Of a DNA stretch of 64,000 bases, positions 1 through 12,275 are shown piece after piece (positions within the stretch are counted from its first letter, which is position 1; each line of letters starts with the position of its first letter). Both the position numbers and the translations under genes were made by a program. Source of the DNA: Atrichornis clamosus (lineage: Eukaryota; Chordata; Aves; Passeriformes; Menuridae); NCBI GenBank assembly GCA_013400975.1, contig WBMZ01009446.1, forward strand, positions 122,141 to 186,140, read 5' to 3'. The notes beneath the pieces are model-generated. The model saw only the letters and a program-made list of their open reading frames with translations, was not told the origin of the DNA and ran no database searches.

Positions 1-1115
1 ACTGGAGACAGTCAACATGGTTTCACCAAGGGCAAACTGGGCCTGACAAATGTAGTGGCCTTCTATGATGGGATGACAGCATTGATGAATAAGGGAAGAG
101 CAATTGACATCATCTGCCTGAATTTAAGCAAAGCATTTGACACTGTCCCACACAACATCCTTGTCCCTAAACTGGAGATAAGTGGATTTGATGGACAGAG
201 CACTCAGTGGATAAGGAATTGGCTGGATGGTCACATTCAGAGAGTTGTGGTCAACGACTCGATATCCAAGTGGGAACCAGTGATGACTGGTGTTCCTCAG
301 GAGTCAGTGCTGGGACCGGCACTGTGTCACATCTTTGTCAGTGACATGGACAGGGACATCGACTGCACCTCAGCAAGGTTGCTGACAACCAAGCTGTGTG
401 GTGTAGTCAACTTGCTGGAGGGAAGGGATGACATCCAGAGGGGCCTTCGCAGGATTGAGGGGTCTGCCTGTGAAAACCTCATCAACAAGGCCAAGTGCAA
501 GGTTCTGCACCTGGATCAGGGCAATTCCAAGCACAAGTACAGGCTGGGCAGAGAAATGATTGAGAACACATCTGATGAGAAGGCTTTGCGAGTTTTACTG
601 ACGAGAAGCTCAACATGAGATGGCAATGAGCACTCTAGCCCAGAAAGCCAAACGTATCCTGGGCTACATCAAAAAAGGCAGGGCCAGCAAGTCAATGGAA
701 GTGATTTTCCTCCACTACTCTGTCCTCATGAGATGCCACCTGGAGTTCTGCATCCAGCTCTGGGGTGCCCAACACAGGAAAGATGATGGAGCAAGTCCAG
801 AGGAGGATCACAAAGATGACCAGAGGGCTGAAGCACCTCTCCTATGAAGACAGGCTGAGAGAATTGGGGTTGTTCAGCCTGGAGGAGAGAAGGCTCCAGG
901 GAGACTTACAAGTGCCCCTAAAGGGGACCTACAAGAAAGCTGAAGAAGGACTCTTTACAAGAGCATGTAGTGACAGGACAAGGGAGAGTGGCTTTAAACT
1001 GAAAGAGGGTAGGTTTAGACTGGATATTAGGGAGCTGTTTTTTACTGTGAGGATGGTGAGGCACTGGAACAGGTTGCCCAAAGAAGCTGTGGGTGTCCCA
1101 TTCCTTAAGAGTTAA
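1..1115 (+). pseudogene. CR1 ORF2 reverse transcriptase remnant, frameshifted
   Basis: Decayed coding region of CR1 ORF2, which in intact elements carries an endonuclease followed by a reverse transcriptase used for target-primed integration. Only the reverse transcriptase and its C-terminal tail are present. The reading frame is split over three frames: about 1-618, 620-847 and 765-1115. At about 371-400 the sequence encoding the catalytic FADD box has lost about two bases compared with the CR1 pattern as I recall it, so the catalytic aspartates are gone and the region reads SARLLTTKLCG. The glycine of the usual PQGSVLGP motif is also replaced, giving PQESVLGP. No function is expected. Confidence 0.9.
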
Positions 1116-1240
1116 AGGACAGACTGGATGGGGCTCTGAGCAACCTGGTCTAGCGTAAATTGTCCCTGCCCACGGCAGGGTATTTGGAACTCGATCATCT
1201 TTAAGATCCCTTCCAACCCAAATCATTCTATTATTCTATA
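1..1240 (+). mobile_element. CR1 non-LTR retrotransposon fragment (reverse transcriptase to 3' end)
   Basis: This is the 3' half of a CR1 LINE, entering from the left edge and ending at about 1240. The translation shows the CR1 reverse transcriptase landmark LSKAFDTVPHNIL (about 121-162), then TGVPQESVLGP, then the C-terminal region with KCKVLHL, RGLKHLSYEDRLRELGLFSLE and HWNRLPKEA. The nucleotide 3' end reads like a CR1 3' UTR (CCCTTCCAACCCAAATCATT) and closes with ATTCTATTATTCTATA, the octamer-type tail that CR1 elements carry instead of poly(A). The 5' part lies outside the window or was never inserted. The element is dead (see the reverse transcriptase remnant). CR1 is the dominant LINE of birds, which is the main clue to the organism. 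Confidence 0.95.
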
Positions 1241-4200
1241 AAAATTATTGCATACATAAGTGATAAAGTTACTAACATTATATACTTATAGAATTAATAA
1301 TATATGTGTGTACATATATATATACACAAACATGCACATACACATATGAAAATAATATTTACAAACTAGAGCGGTATTTCTCAACCAGAATTAGTTGCTC
1401 TGATGATTACACTCTTTTAAAAAACTACCCTGATAGTGCAGTTCCTGTGCTCACTGAATCTTAAAAATCTCTGCTTTTCCATTTGCACATTAGTTTGCAA
1501 ATGGTATCAATAAGTTACCCAACAGTCAAATCAGCTATTAAAAAGGAATCTGAAAAATTATATGTAAGTTATTTATGGAAAAAGGGTGCAGACAGAGACA
1601 GGATATTGACAGAAAATTTTTTAGGTTGATATAGTACTCTGGAATGTGACACAGAGGGAGAATTAATCCGACATTCTCCACTAGAAATCATCAAGCTGTA
1701 TCAGAATTCTGAATCTATTTTTGCTAAATAATCAGTTAAACTGTGTGCCATGTTAAAAAAGCGCTCATAGGGGAAAAAAGATTTGTGAAAGGTTCTGGCT
1801 ACTAATTTCATTTCAACTGTTAGTGTCCTTTAAAGAAGAAAAAAAATAAAAAAGAAACTTTCAGTGCACTGTCAATACAGTAAAAGAAGAGAAATACTGC
1901 TTTTGACATGAATGTGGGCCAAGAGGCATCCCACTGTGTAGGTTATTCCAAAAAGAAGATTTTAAAAATGCATTTAATTCGTCTATGAGAGTCCAATGTG
2001 CCATTCTTTCAAAAATTAATCCAGTGCAACTTTTGTGCTCAAAGCTTCAAGGCCTTTTCAGGCAGCACCCTGACAGAGCAGCCCACTGCCTCCACTTTGC
2101 CCAGGCCACTGACACTTTTTAGGCTCTATTAAAGCTTCTCCCTCTCTTTCAGCGTTGTAAGTGAGAACACACATGCCATCTATCATTTTTTGAAATCTGT
2201 AGGAATCCTTTATTTGTTTGGAGGTTTCTCTGTGGAAAAATGTTTCTGAGTGCAAAAGCATTTAGCTCTGTTTAGCTTTGCCAAGACAAACTGCAGTAGC
2301 TACCTCCATCAGCATCAAGAAGCTTTAACTGATAACGATACATAACCATTAATTTTGTTCTCTAAAGGCAGACAGGTACTTTAAACATGAAAGAAGTACC
2401 AAATGCATTACAAACAATAATAGAAGCATCTCAGTAGGCACAAGAACTTTCACAGGAAGTTTCCTACTGAGCTAGTCATAGGTTTAAAGAAGGCCTACTC
2501 AGAAATTCAAGATTAATTTACACATCATGATCTTACTGACTACATAATGCAATGAAAAGCATGTTCACCTTTCTTGATGAAAGAAAGTAGACTTTTTATA
2601 CAGAGGTGAATGCAATCCTCTGGCAGTGAGAGTAGGCAGAGCCTTTCCTTTTGCCATTTGACTGAGAGAGTGCTGTAGTAGGTAGATACAAAAGGGACTT
2701 TCTACTGTTCCTGGAGAGTCTGCCCATACTTTTTTTTATTTGCTTTAAAGGAATTACAAAAAAATAACACTTTGTGAATAATCCACAGATTTTTTTTTTT
2801 TTGCCAGACAGAATATTCAATTTCTTCTGTCATTTTGCCACTAGATTAGGTCAGTAATTTCCTTACAAAACTCTAGTATAAATTTTAACACGAGAAGGAT
2901 ATATCCTCTTTCAAAACAACTTTTTCTTTTCTAATTCATGTCTGCTTTGGTGGCATTTCAAAAACTAGTGAATATACAGACAGATGACCAGATGACAGGT
3001 TTCAAAGAACTGTTTTTGCTTTCTGTGACTAAACATTTGACAGATTTCTTCCAGAAATGTGTTTCCTGAATAACACTTCATAGAAATTCAACAAAAAAAC
3101 CCCCCAAATTTATACTCCAAAGCTGTAGAAGCCAAAACCACATGAACTGTAATTATTTTAGAAACTAAGTGGCCATCAACTTTTGTATATTCCAGTATTT
3201 CTTGTTTTGTTCTAGTACTGTACACTGTCATTATCTATTTTTTCAGCAGTATTAAAAGGCTTTACAAACTGCTGATACTCAGTCATTTACTCTCTGGTGA
3301 AGCCAGAGAGCTTTGTAACATTACCAGACCACATCACATATAAAAAGACACTCAGCTACTGCAAAAGAGGGCTCCTGATGCCAGATAGATTACATTATTG
3401 AGCTTTTACAGTACTCACATCTGCTAATTTTTAGAAGGCCCATGGGAGTTCATGAATGCCAAAACAAAACCAAAAGCCTCTGTGGAATAAATATGAGATT
3501 ATGTACTCTCCAGCATGCATTATTTAACAATTTTTCTGCTTTGGATTCTGCAAACTCTATATAGATTAACCATTTAATAAAAGTTTGAAAATGTAGATGC
3601 TCCATAGATGCTTTTGCAATGTAGTAGTTTTTCTATCTCACAAAGGATGTACAACAGTTGCAGAAAAAGGCATATCTGGAGAATTTTCATATCACAAATT
3701 TTAGATTTCACCTTTTGCAACAGAAGGAATGCAATCCCTGGTGTTTAATTAGAAGTCTGAAATCACCTTCTACATTATACTATTCTAATACTGATCCCAA
3801 GTGAATGTAAAGTGATACTGTAAGCACTTTTCCCCTCTGATCATAGTGCCCACTCAGCTAAATCTAGTACTTAACACATTATAGAGTCAGTGAGATTTTA
3901 CCTTGGTTCTGTTGAAAACTGAGGTCCTTCTTCCTGCCTCTGCCTAATAAGCTTAGGGCCAGAACTTTTAGTTTTCTACCCTTAGACGTATACATGATAG
4001 ACTAGGTTCCACAAATCCACTTGGCAAAACCATCCTATCTTCATCAAGTTATACTGACTTCTGGTCCACCACTATAGGTCTGTGCACAATTTAATTTCAT
4101 CACTACCATAACTTGAGAATTCACATGTTAGAAAGCTAATTTTATAGGCATAGGATGTTGTAGTCCTTCAGCCATTCCCTATTGTGAATGAATGAAGAAC

Positions 4201-4283
4201 TACGGTATCACAGAAAACAACACAGATAATTGCTGTCTAATGCTAATGCCCAACTACGGGCCAAGTGTGTTTGCTGTATAAAA
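1241..4283. other. AT-rich unique DNA, no gene seen
   Basis: About 3 kb of AT-rich sequence with only short chance open frames, the longest about 75 codons. It holds an alternating TG/TA stretch near 1302-1346 and a T-run near 2790-2802. I see no repeat family, RNA gene or convincing exon. It fits intron or intergenic sequence. Confidence 0.6.
1302..1346. repeat. Alternating purine-pyrimidine microsatellite (TG/TA/CA)
   Basis: A short, imperfect stretch of TG, TA and CA dinucleotides about 60 bp past the CR1 tail. Its core is TGTACATATATATATACAC, which is close to self-complementary and could extrude a small hairpin. Microsatellites commonly grow out of retrotransposon 3' tails, and that is the likely source here. 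Confidence 0.7.
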
Positions 4284-4769
4284 TGTCACTGTTCAACTCC
4301 AGACAGTAGCCAAGCCTCATGCACCCGCTCCTCACTCCCCCACCAGTAGGATCAGGGAAAGGATTAGAAGGGCAAAAGCCAGAAAACTGGGTTGAGATAA
4401 AGACAGTTTAATAGGAAAAGCAAAAGCTGTGCAAAGCAAAACAAAGAATGAATGAATTCACTGCTTCCTGTGGGCAGGCAGGTGTTCAGCCATCCCCATA
4501 CTGAGCGTGATGTCATGTGGAATATCCATCCCTTTGGCCAGTTTGGGTCACCTGTCCCAGCTGTGTCTCCTCCCAACCTCCCATGAAGTTCCAACTTCCT
4601 GGAAGTACGAGAAGCAGAAAAGGCCTTGGCTCTGTATAAGCCCTGTTCAACAATAACAAAAACATCTCTATATTATCATCATCACTGTGTTCAACATAAA
4701 TCCAAAACACAGCCTCATACCAGCCACCGTGAGGAAAATTAACTCTATCCAAGCCAAAACCAGAACACA
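4284..4769 (-). mobile_element. Solo LTR of an avian endogenous retrovirus (ERVL-like), internally deleted
   Basis: Read on the minus strand, this matches my recollection of a very common neoavian LTR. It starts TG near 4767-4769 with the GGTTTTGGCTTGGATAGAG block, then TTTTGGATTTATGTTGAACA, AAGGCCTTTTCTGCTTCTC, CCAAACTGGCCAAAGGGAT, a CRE-like TGACATCACGCTCAG, CAGGTG-type and CACCTGCCTGCCCACAGGAAG segments, then TTAAACTGTCTTTATCTCAA and an end in CA near 4284. ATTAAA (plus 4407-4412) is the likely polyadenylation signal. No gag, pol or env flanks it, so it is a solo LTR left by recombination. Compared with the pattern I remember, roughly 100 bp including the TATA region is missing between the CRE-like box and CACCTGCCTGCC. 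Target-site duplications could not be resolved. Confidence 0.85.
4407..4412 (-). terminator. Polyadenylation signal of the solo LTR (ATTAAA)
   Basis: On the minus strand the LTR carries CTATTAAACTGTCTTTATC, in which ATTAAA is the usual signal variant near the R/U5 boundary of this LTR type. It is assigned from its position in a recognised LTR. Activity in the present genome is unknown. Confidence 0.5.
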
Positions 4770-6171
4770 CTGTGTCACAGAAAGCTTTTCATATCCTGTC
4801 ATGGCCACTTTCCTTTCAAATTAATTAAGCTGCAACAAGCATAGTCATCTTTGTATGGATCTTCCTACTTGTGTAGACTAGTACAGATGAAAAGAGCTTC
4901 ATGAAATCAACTAGAGAATTAAATATTCTGAGCCTAGTTTCATCAGTTTTCAATCTCACCACAGACACCCAAAGGTAATGAATTATATCCTAATTTAGTA
5001 ATGTCAATAGGACTTTTGCTGGTAAGTTCAATTAGACAGATATGCATCCAAACGAAATAAGATTATCACCTGGATGAGTGCAGGTAACAAAGGAGCTATA
5101 TACCCTGGTACAAAATGGGTTTCTCCTGGAAATAAAATGGAAGTTGTGCTGAACTAATGTGATTTAAATTCAGGAGAGGAGTACAGGTCAAGTAATCAGC
5201 TTTCATGAGGTCTGTGAGAAGAAAGCAGGGTGCACCAGAGTGCCTGAAAGCAAGGGTGCTGTGCCAGCCATATCTCACAGGCTCCACAGAGGAGCTGCTG
5301 TCAGACACAACATGTCACAGGTAGTTACTGTACTGAACAGACAAGGACGGTAACTGGATGCGTAACAGGGATAAGTGCTGACACCTGTCATGGTACAACG
5401 CACACACCACATATTGCCCTACAGTCTGTTTGTGTCCTGAGCCTGTATTCTTTCTAACCTTTCTCTCACAGGCTCAGTTCTTGTACAACATCTCTTCTTG
5501 AAGCTCTCCTGAAGGTCTGAAGGCAAGACCTACAGCAGAGCCTTCCACTGAACAACAGGTGTAGGAGAAGAGCTGAACCTTTATAAGAAGAGATGTGCTG
5601 CAGCTGCAAGAACAATAATGGGTGCAGGAACATTTGCTGCTACAGTCTGAAACTCAATGTTTGTGCATTTGTTTATTTGTACTTTTCCAGGGAAGAAAAC
5701 CTTGTTCTTGACTGGTTAGGTTATTCAGTGCCGGACCCTATGCAACTCAGGGATATGAAATAACTCAACAATGAAACAAGCTGAGAATATGAAATGCTGT
5801 ACACATGAGCCACAAGATCCTACTTAAACACCTTGGACCAAATCCAGAAACAACAGACACAGGCTTCCCAGCACTGAAAACCACAAGAAGAGTAATCCAC
5901 ATTGTCGGTTTGGGCATTTATGTCCCCTATTATACTGAACATAAAAGAGACATTTTTGCACAGTATTCATAAAAGCTAGCAATCCCAGTGAGGAAATACC
6001 TATCCTAGTCAAGAGAAACTACTGAAAATGTTTAAATTCGTTCTCTTGAGAGCTCAAAGTACCAGCATGGAACCAGAAAAGAGAGCTGCAAACCTTTCAT
6101 GCAGTGATGAGAACATACCATGACTTTGATTATGGAAAAAGGATGCAGAAACACTTTGCACATTACTGCGG
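4770..6171. other. Unique DNA, no gene seen
   Basis: About 1.4 kb between the LTR and the next CR1 piece. It contains only short open frames (70 codons or fewer) without splice or promoter support, and no recognised repeat. Confidence 0.5.
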
Positions 6172-6378
6172 TAGAATCACAGAATACACTGAGTTGGAAG
6201 GGACCCATTAGAATCATCGAGTCCACCTCCTGGCCCTGCACAGGACAGTCCCAAGAACCACAAGACGTGCCTGAAAATGTTGTTCAAATGCTTCTTGAAC
6301 TCTGACACAAGCCGGTGCTGTGATCACTGGGGTGCCTGTTCCAGTGCTTGTGCAACTATGGAGTAGAGGAAACCTGTA
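6172..6378 (-). mobile_element. CR1 3'-end fragment
   Basis: On the plus strand this starts with GTAGAATCACAGAATACACT and GTTGGAAGGGACCCATTAGA, followed by ATCATCGAGTCCACCTCCTG. That is the reverse complement of a CR1 3' UTR, so the element lies on the minus strand with its 3' terminus at the left. It runs through CCTGTTCCAGTGCTTGTGC and fades at about 6378. It is a typical short 5'-truncated copy with no coding capacity. Confidence 0.92.
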
Positions 6379-8603
6379 TGGTGGGCTTTTTGCCTTTCAT
6401 ATGTAAGCTAGCAAACGGCCCTAATCATCAGACTCTCAGGAGCTTCTATTACTCCATAAGCTGGGCCATTGTGCACTCAAGAAAACCTAACTGCTTGTAT
6501 GAAGTATATACAGCCAAGAAGTATCAGCAATAAGGAATACACTGTCTATCAAACTCCAGGGATCTTCTCATGGAGAGTTATCCTCTAATAGGAACCTGAT
6601 ACTCTGATCCATTAGGTGCTGTTTTGTGGAAGCTGTTTCTGGTCCTTAAGAGTGCTCAGTCCCATTTGGTAAAGAGCAGACCCTGTTATGAGGTGCTTGT
6701 GAGAAGAATAAAACTAAGCATTCTCCTTGTACCTTTAAGTGAAACAGTTACATCCACAAAAAATCCCTACCATCAATGACAAATCCTCCTGTAACTTCAT
6801 ACAAATTATCCACGTGATTTTTGGAACAGTAATATGAAGAATCAAGCCCTCAAAATCTTTTTCATAACTTACTTCTTTGAGACCAGCAAACAAGGATCAA
6901 ACACCTTGGAAGGACTACTTTGGTTTTAAAAAGAACAGGTATGGCTCCAGGTTCCTTATAGTTTAGGCATAAGTTATGCATCACTTTTCTGCATCAATGC
7001 CAAAAAAGAGTCAAAAAATGCTCCATCAGCTTTTCTTGACTCGTGCTAATTTTCAGCTGACTAAACAAAAGATACTTCTGTAGTGAGCAAATTAAAAGCT
7101 TACTTATAAAATAAGTTAAAAATTGATAGCAGCATACATGTGAAAATGTTGAGAGCCACAATTGTATTTTACACCAGGTGCTGTTTTGGAGGAACTGTGT
7201 CAGAAAAGAAACAAGATTCAAACGTCAGTGTAGAAAAATAACTCTTTTATAGTTCCCATTAAATCCCACAACCACTTTTAACATCTACAGGCTGTAGGAA
7301 TATTCTGTGTCTTTCCAGCATTTTATATCAACTAATAGAATTCATGAATATATCACTTTCCTGCATTCCAGAACTACCTCATTGTTGTGGAAAAGATCCG
7401 AAAAGCCCCAAACCCACAAACTACTGTGTTTACTCTTTCAACAGCAAACACTATGCTAGCTGAATCAATGAGACATGGAGAAGTATAGTGAAAAAAATGT
7501 TAAAATATCTGGTAAGAAAGTTATTCCATTTAATTTTCATGAACTGAAGTTGTCAGATTCTTCAGGGCTCGGCAAACAGTCCAAGGCAGCTGATACTGTT
7601 GTGGCTGCTGTATGCTATTCCATGCCATCCTTTAGTCTATAGCTCTACTTCATAACTTTTACAGCTGCTTGAAAAACATTAATGGGTGGAACCGTTTCGT
7701 TCTTCTGCAGTCTGCTGTTCTAGATGTGAAGGATTCGACACCTTCCAAATCTGTGTGGCCTGAGAGCTACCTTTTCACGTGGTGAACTGGAAAAACCTGT
7801 CTGAACACACTTTAACTAGTAGAAAGACATGACAGTTGGTGGTAGGTTATTTAATATATACCTACAGGGTTTAAATCTTCCTTGAAACATTTTTCTCTTT
7901 TCTCTGACTGGAAAACATCTATTCCTGCCAGCCAAGCACCCATTTTCCTTTGAAGTACTTCCTGAGAATTTAATTGCCCAGTAAATTGCCAACAAAACTT
8001 TCAGGTTGTAGATCAGCCCTGAGAGACTCCAGAGGGAACAGCCTGTAACTCATATTTCCACAGTCAGCAAGGAGGGCAGAGTAGCCCTTCAGTCGTAAAA
8101 ATCAATTTTTGACTGGATGAAGTTCACTGAGCTAAGTACAGCCATATACAGAAAGTGGACGCTCTCACCATTCTCAGTGGAATCTGACATTCCACTGGAG
8201 CAAAACTTTTGAGAACTGGGATGTTCAGATAATTAGTGGCTCTAACTACATCGGCACTACAAGTCAAATGTTTCACATTTGAAAATGTGTTTTCTTAGAT
8301 GATTTAAACTTCTACAGCTATTCAGCTGCTCTTATACAGTTCTTCCACACTTGGCAGGTCCTCCAAATTAACTATGTACCATGTATTTCAGGTTGGCAAG
8401 GTTCAAATGACAACACAACATAAGAAATACAGTGAAGAGGAACATTAAATTAGTAAAATATTTCCTTTTAGTAACTGAAACAATTTTAGAGTCTCAATTT
8501 CAAGCCTTTTCAAAATAAATAATTGTCAATAACGAAACAAAAGGACTCAAAATTCTTGTAAGACAAGAAATCTTTTATTTTTCAAAATCTTAATTTTTAA
8601 ATT

Positions 8604-8624
8604 ATTTTTTAAAATTTAAAAAAT
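8604..8624. repeat. AT palindrome (10-nt arms, 1-nt centre)
   Basis: The arms ATTTTTTAAA and TTTAAAAAAT are exact reverse complements around a single A. It lies inside a longer run of A and T tracts (about 8572-8640). It may simply reflect low-complexity AT sequence. Confidence 0.8.
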
Positions 8625-9968
8625 CATTTATTTTTAAAGAAATTGCCAAATTACTTTACCAAAACCCTAAAAGTGCTGAATTCATTTCACGATACTGTAA
8701 ACTATGTACCTCATGCAGTTCTGGAAACTCTGTTATCTGTAAGGAAAATGTAAACTGAGGTAACACTGAGATGCAATGATGCCTAGCACAGTATGAATAA
8801 TCTATTTGGGGTCTGTTGTTTGGAAACAAGTCTTCTACAAAAATAAAATTTATGCTACACTACAGGCTGTCAATTACTCATGACCTATTTTATTATCAAT
8901 ATTTTCATGAATATTCTCTAAATTGTCAATTCAGAAACATCAAGACGTGTAAACACTAGATACTCAGGCCTGCTAATGGTGTTGGAATACATTATCACAA
9001 AGGGGTAACTTTAACAGCATTATTTCATTTTTAATTAAAAATAAGCTTGAAGAACTGTAGTGAAGCTAAATTGTTATGTTAAAGCTTGGTCTAACCTGCT
9101 TGCAGAAACACATGGGATGCAGTCAGTGGAGAAGTACTTGGGGTACACCAACACTGCTCCCTCTGTTCACAAAAGGAAGTAAGAGATACTGGAGGTGCTT
9201 CTCCTCTGTCCGTGCTGAGCCTCTGCATTGTAAACAGGCCAAATTCCTCTACTGAAGAAGAAAAGAGCCACATGGACAACTGTCCTGAGATCAGGCACCA
9301 GCCTCGTCCTCCTCTCAAGACAGCAGGGGTCGGTGAGAAATTAATGCTGGGTGACGCACACACAATGTCATGTTGGGAGTACTGCAGGGCACGAAGAATA
9401 AACGCAGCTTCCACCTTGTTACTCTGAACAATTCTCTAAGTTTCAGAAGGTTAAGTTTCAGTCTACTCAGAAGCAACTGCGCCTCTGAGATCATAAGTGA
9501 TTCAGGTGAAGGAACTGGTGTTTTTCCTAGAGATAGCTCAAAAAAATATAACTCAGGATTTGAAGACTGCAGCAAAATCATTATTAAAGTCCATTCAGTG
9601 GAGCCATTAGAATCATGTTCAGCAGTAAATTACTTTCTATACATTCAGTGCTTTCCCCTGGTGTTACTATATGCTTCTGATATGGGACAACTAAATGACA
9701 CAGGTATTTCTTGGGAGATAAAGAGAAGGAAAAGGTTAGTTACAATACACTATTTGCCTTTATTCTTTCTATCTAAAGCACAGATCTAGATTTGCTAGCC
9801 TATTATATTTTTAGAAATAAATACACACATTCCACATACCTCTCCATGTACTAACAATTTGTAACACTGATAACGTGAACATCTTGTTGCAGAGATGAAC
9901 ATGCAGCTAAATCAATAACACACAAATGAGTCTGCTGTCTTAATGCTTTTAGAATATGATCTCCTTGA

Positions 9969-10024
9969 TACAAATACAAAATTAAAAGTACAAGTACAAA
10001 AATTACAAGTACAAAATTAAAATG
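9969..10024. repeat. Imperfect tandem repeat of an ACAAGTACAAAATTAAAA-like unit
   Basis: ATACAAAATTAAAAGTACA and AAGTACAAAATTAAAATG recur about 30 bp apart with ACAAGTACAAAAATT between them. This gives two to three short imperfect copies, consistent with local slippage. No function is apparent. Confidence 0.6.
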
Positions 10025-10924
10025 AAGATCTACATTGTATTAGTCACTTAAATATTCACATACATTTAGACATAATACAGTCCTGCTGCAAAACACTAGA
10101 AAAATATTCAGATAATTAAAGGGTCATCTAGACTCCTCTGCAAAAGGACACTGGCCTTCAACAAAAGCTGAAGCCCTCCAGATATTAAAATGCATGACAT
10201 TTGCTGCCTTCGTTATGTCCATTTTTCTGATGCATAAATCTATCCAGATTATCCCATAATATCATGTGTGGTCATTATATTTACTAACTCTTCTATAAAT
10301 TTATGATAAAACCAAGAAACTACGTCTTTTTTTCCTTTATTATAGACAGTATTAAAAAGTAATTATTTAAAACACAACAGTGATTTAAAAACCAATTTAT
10401 CTCTCTCCACGTTGAACTGTTATCCTTTGTCCTTAACATTGTGCTGTAATCCGTTCCAGTGGTCTTTTCCTGACTGATTTTGTAAGCTCATCTTTTGTGT
10501 CATAGTATCACAAATTGTGTCAGTATCACAAATTTTTCTGTAAACTCAATTATGTCCTTTGTTTCAGCTTCTTCTTTTACAACACGCTAAGGAAATTGTG
10601 AGCATGAGCTTACATGTTGGCAAAGCATTCTATAAAAAATTCAGATTTTCCAAGCCTTCCATGACAGACCGAAGGAAAAATTATGTATTCTGGGATTTCA
10701 ATACAGAAAGTCTTGGCACAATGCTGAAGTCTTTTTCAGGACTATGTTTCTTCGCCCATTTCTCATGTTAACTTGCTCTATAAAATATTCCGTAAAACTA
10801 GACTTAAAACAAGTAAGTAAAATGCTTCCCCCAACAGCATCTTAGTATTTTATAAAGTAGTGAGTCAGGGTGGTGCTCAGGCTTTTGTGTATTCCCAGTA
10901 CCAATCCCTAAAGACACAGCAGAA

Positions 10925-11222
10925 AGAGGATGGCAGAAAATACGCAGCCAGATTTCAAGGTGCACCACAACAAGCCAAGATGCAGTAGTCAGAAGTTACA
11001 GCAAAGAAAAGTTCAATCAGACTTAAATGAGGAATTTCCCAAGCAGAGCTATTAAGGACATACTGTGTTGCCCAAGGAGACTGTGGAATCACCACCCTCG
11101 GAGGTTTTTAAAACTGAACACGACAAAGCCCTGAATAATCTCCTCTGACTCTACAGTTTCCCCTGCTTTGAACAGGAGGCTATACTGGATGACTTCCAGG
11201 TCTACCAGAAGACCTCAAAAAA
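10925..11222 (+). mobile_element. Old CR1 3'-end fragment
   Basis: A degraded sense-strand CR1 piece. AGTCAGAAGTTACAGCAAAG corresponds to the end of the ORF2 region, followed by GTTGCCCAAGGAGACTGTGG, GGAGGTTTTTAAAACTGAAC and ACTGGATGACTTCCAGGTCT, a decayed CR1 3' UTR. Substitutions and small gaps throughout suggest an old insertion. The left limit is approximate. It is the first of three plus-strand CR1 pieces within 4.7 kb. Confidence 0.8.
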
Positions 11223-12037
11223 TAAATTATTGTATTTTTCTACTAATTACATACCTTGAAGAGTCTAAAGAGCGAATTATATACCTGCCCTACAGAGTAG
11301 TTTCAATAAGTAAAAGCACGTGTATAAGTTTCACCTAAGCTTTCACTGAAGCATCATTATTTTATGGGGGGGAAAAGTTACTTACAAAACTCTATAAATC
11401 TCACTTCCTTCCAGACTTCAGGAGTTAAGTCACAACTGAAATTTATACGAACTCACATAAAAATACATTCTCCAACTGAAATTTTAAAACTGTGTCAGAT
11501 TTATAAACTTTACTCATTATCTCTCCTATATTTCCCCTCCATGCTTCTTTATAAAACAAAGATATGCCCAAGCTGGTATTGAAGTATTAACTAAGAGAAA
11601 ACTAGATGTAATCTAGCAGTTGTCCTGTAATTAAAGCAGAATCAACTACATGGAGTACTGTTTACCATTGGGAAACTTGGAACCTGCTTTTGGTTCTCTT
11701 TCTAACCAGTGACGCACTGGGAAGATGTTTGATTGCATCACTTTAGAAGCACATAACAGACTTCACAAGATGTAAAATAGTTTTAATTGCTCCTCTTACT
11801 GATCCATACAGTTTCAAATAAATTTTGAGTGGTGAAGTGTTTCCAAGCTAGGGAAAGTTTTCACACTACTGGGTCTGTTTTCTTTCTCAGTTTGAACACT
11901 CAAATGTATAATATTTTAAAATAAAACACTTGAACTGCATGCATTCCTAAAAGCTAAACTCTGAAAGACAGAAAAAATGCAGTCACGGATCTCTGGAAAG
12001 CGAAGTTTTGAGATCATTTGGACATACTGAACTCACT
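11223..12037. other. Unique AT-rich DNA, no gene seen
   Basis: About 0.8 kb between two CR1 pieces. It contains one 72-codon plus-strand open frame near 11364-11582 with no supporting features. Nothing recognisable was found. Confidence 0.5.
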
Positions 12038-12275
12038 CAGGCACAGACAAACTGAAACACAGGAGGTTCCCTCTGAGCATCAGAAAACACACTTTTTACT
12101 GTGAGGTGACTGGGCAGTTTCACAGGTTGCCAAGGGAGGTTGTGAAGTCGTCCTCCTTGGAGATACTCAAAAGCCATCTGGAGATGGTCCTGGGGAACCA
12201 TCTCTGTGTGGCTGGGGATTGGATCAGATGATCTCCAGAGGTTCTGTCCAACCTCAGCAACTCTCTGATCTGGTA
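12038..12275 (+). mobile_element. CR1 3'-end fragment
   Basis: A sense CR1 3' end: ACTGAAACACAGGAGGTTCC, CATCAGAAAACACACTTTTT, CACAGGTTGCCAAGGGAGGT, GGAGATACTCAAAAGCC, ATCAGATGATCTCCAGAGGT and CCAACCTCAGCAACTCTCTG, ending near TCTGATCTGGTAA. It is a strongly 5'-truncated copy that keeps only the last few codons and the 3' UTR. Confidence 0.92.

Larger units (their letters stand above)
6379..10924. other. AT-rich unique DNA with a short ORF-dense patch at 9.1-9.8 kb
   Basis: Mostly AT-rich sequence without recognisable genes. Near 9091-9789 there are overlapping open frames on both strands (107 aa on minus, 139 aa on plus) in a slightly GC-richer patch. None resembles a known family, and they lack a convincing start or splice context. 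A 21-nt palindrome lies at 8604-8624, and an imperfect tandem repeat at 9969-10024. Confidence 0.5.

Noticed and set aside
918..1226. 102-codon minus-strand frame
   Set aside because: It is antisense to the CR1 reverse transcriptase tail and 3' UTR, so it is a shadow frame.
4364..4770. Minus-strand frames of 76 and 85 codons inside the LTR
   Set aside because: They fall within the solo LTR, which is non-coding. No retroviral gene is present.
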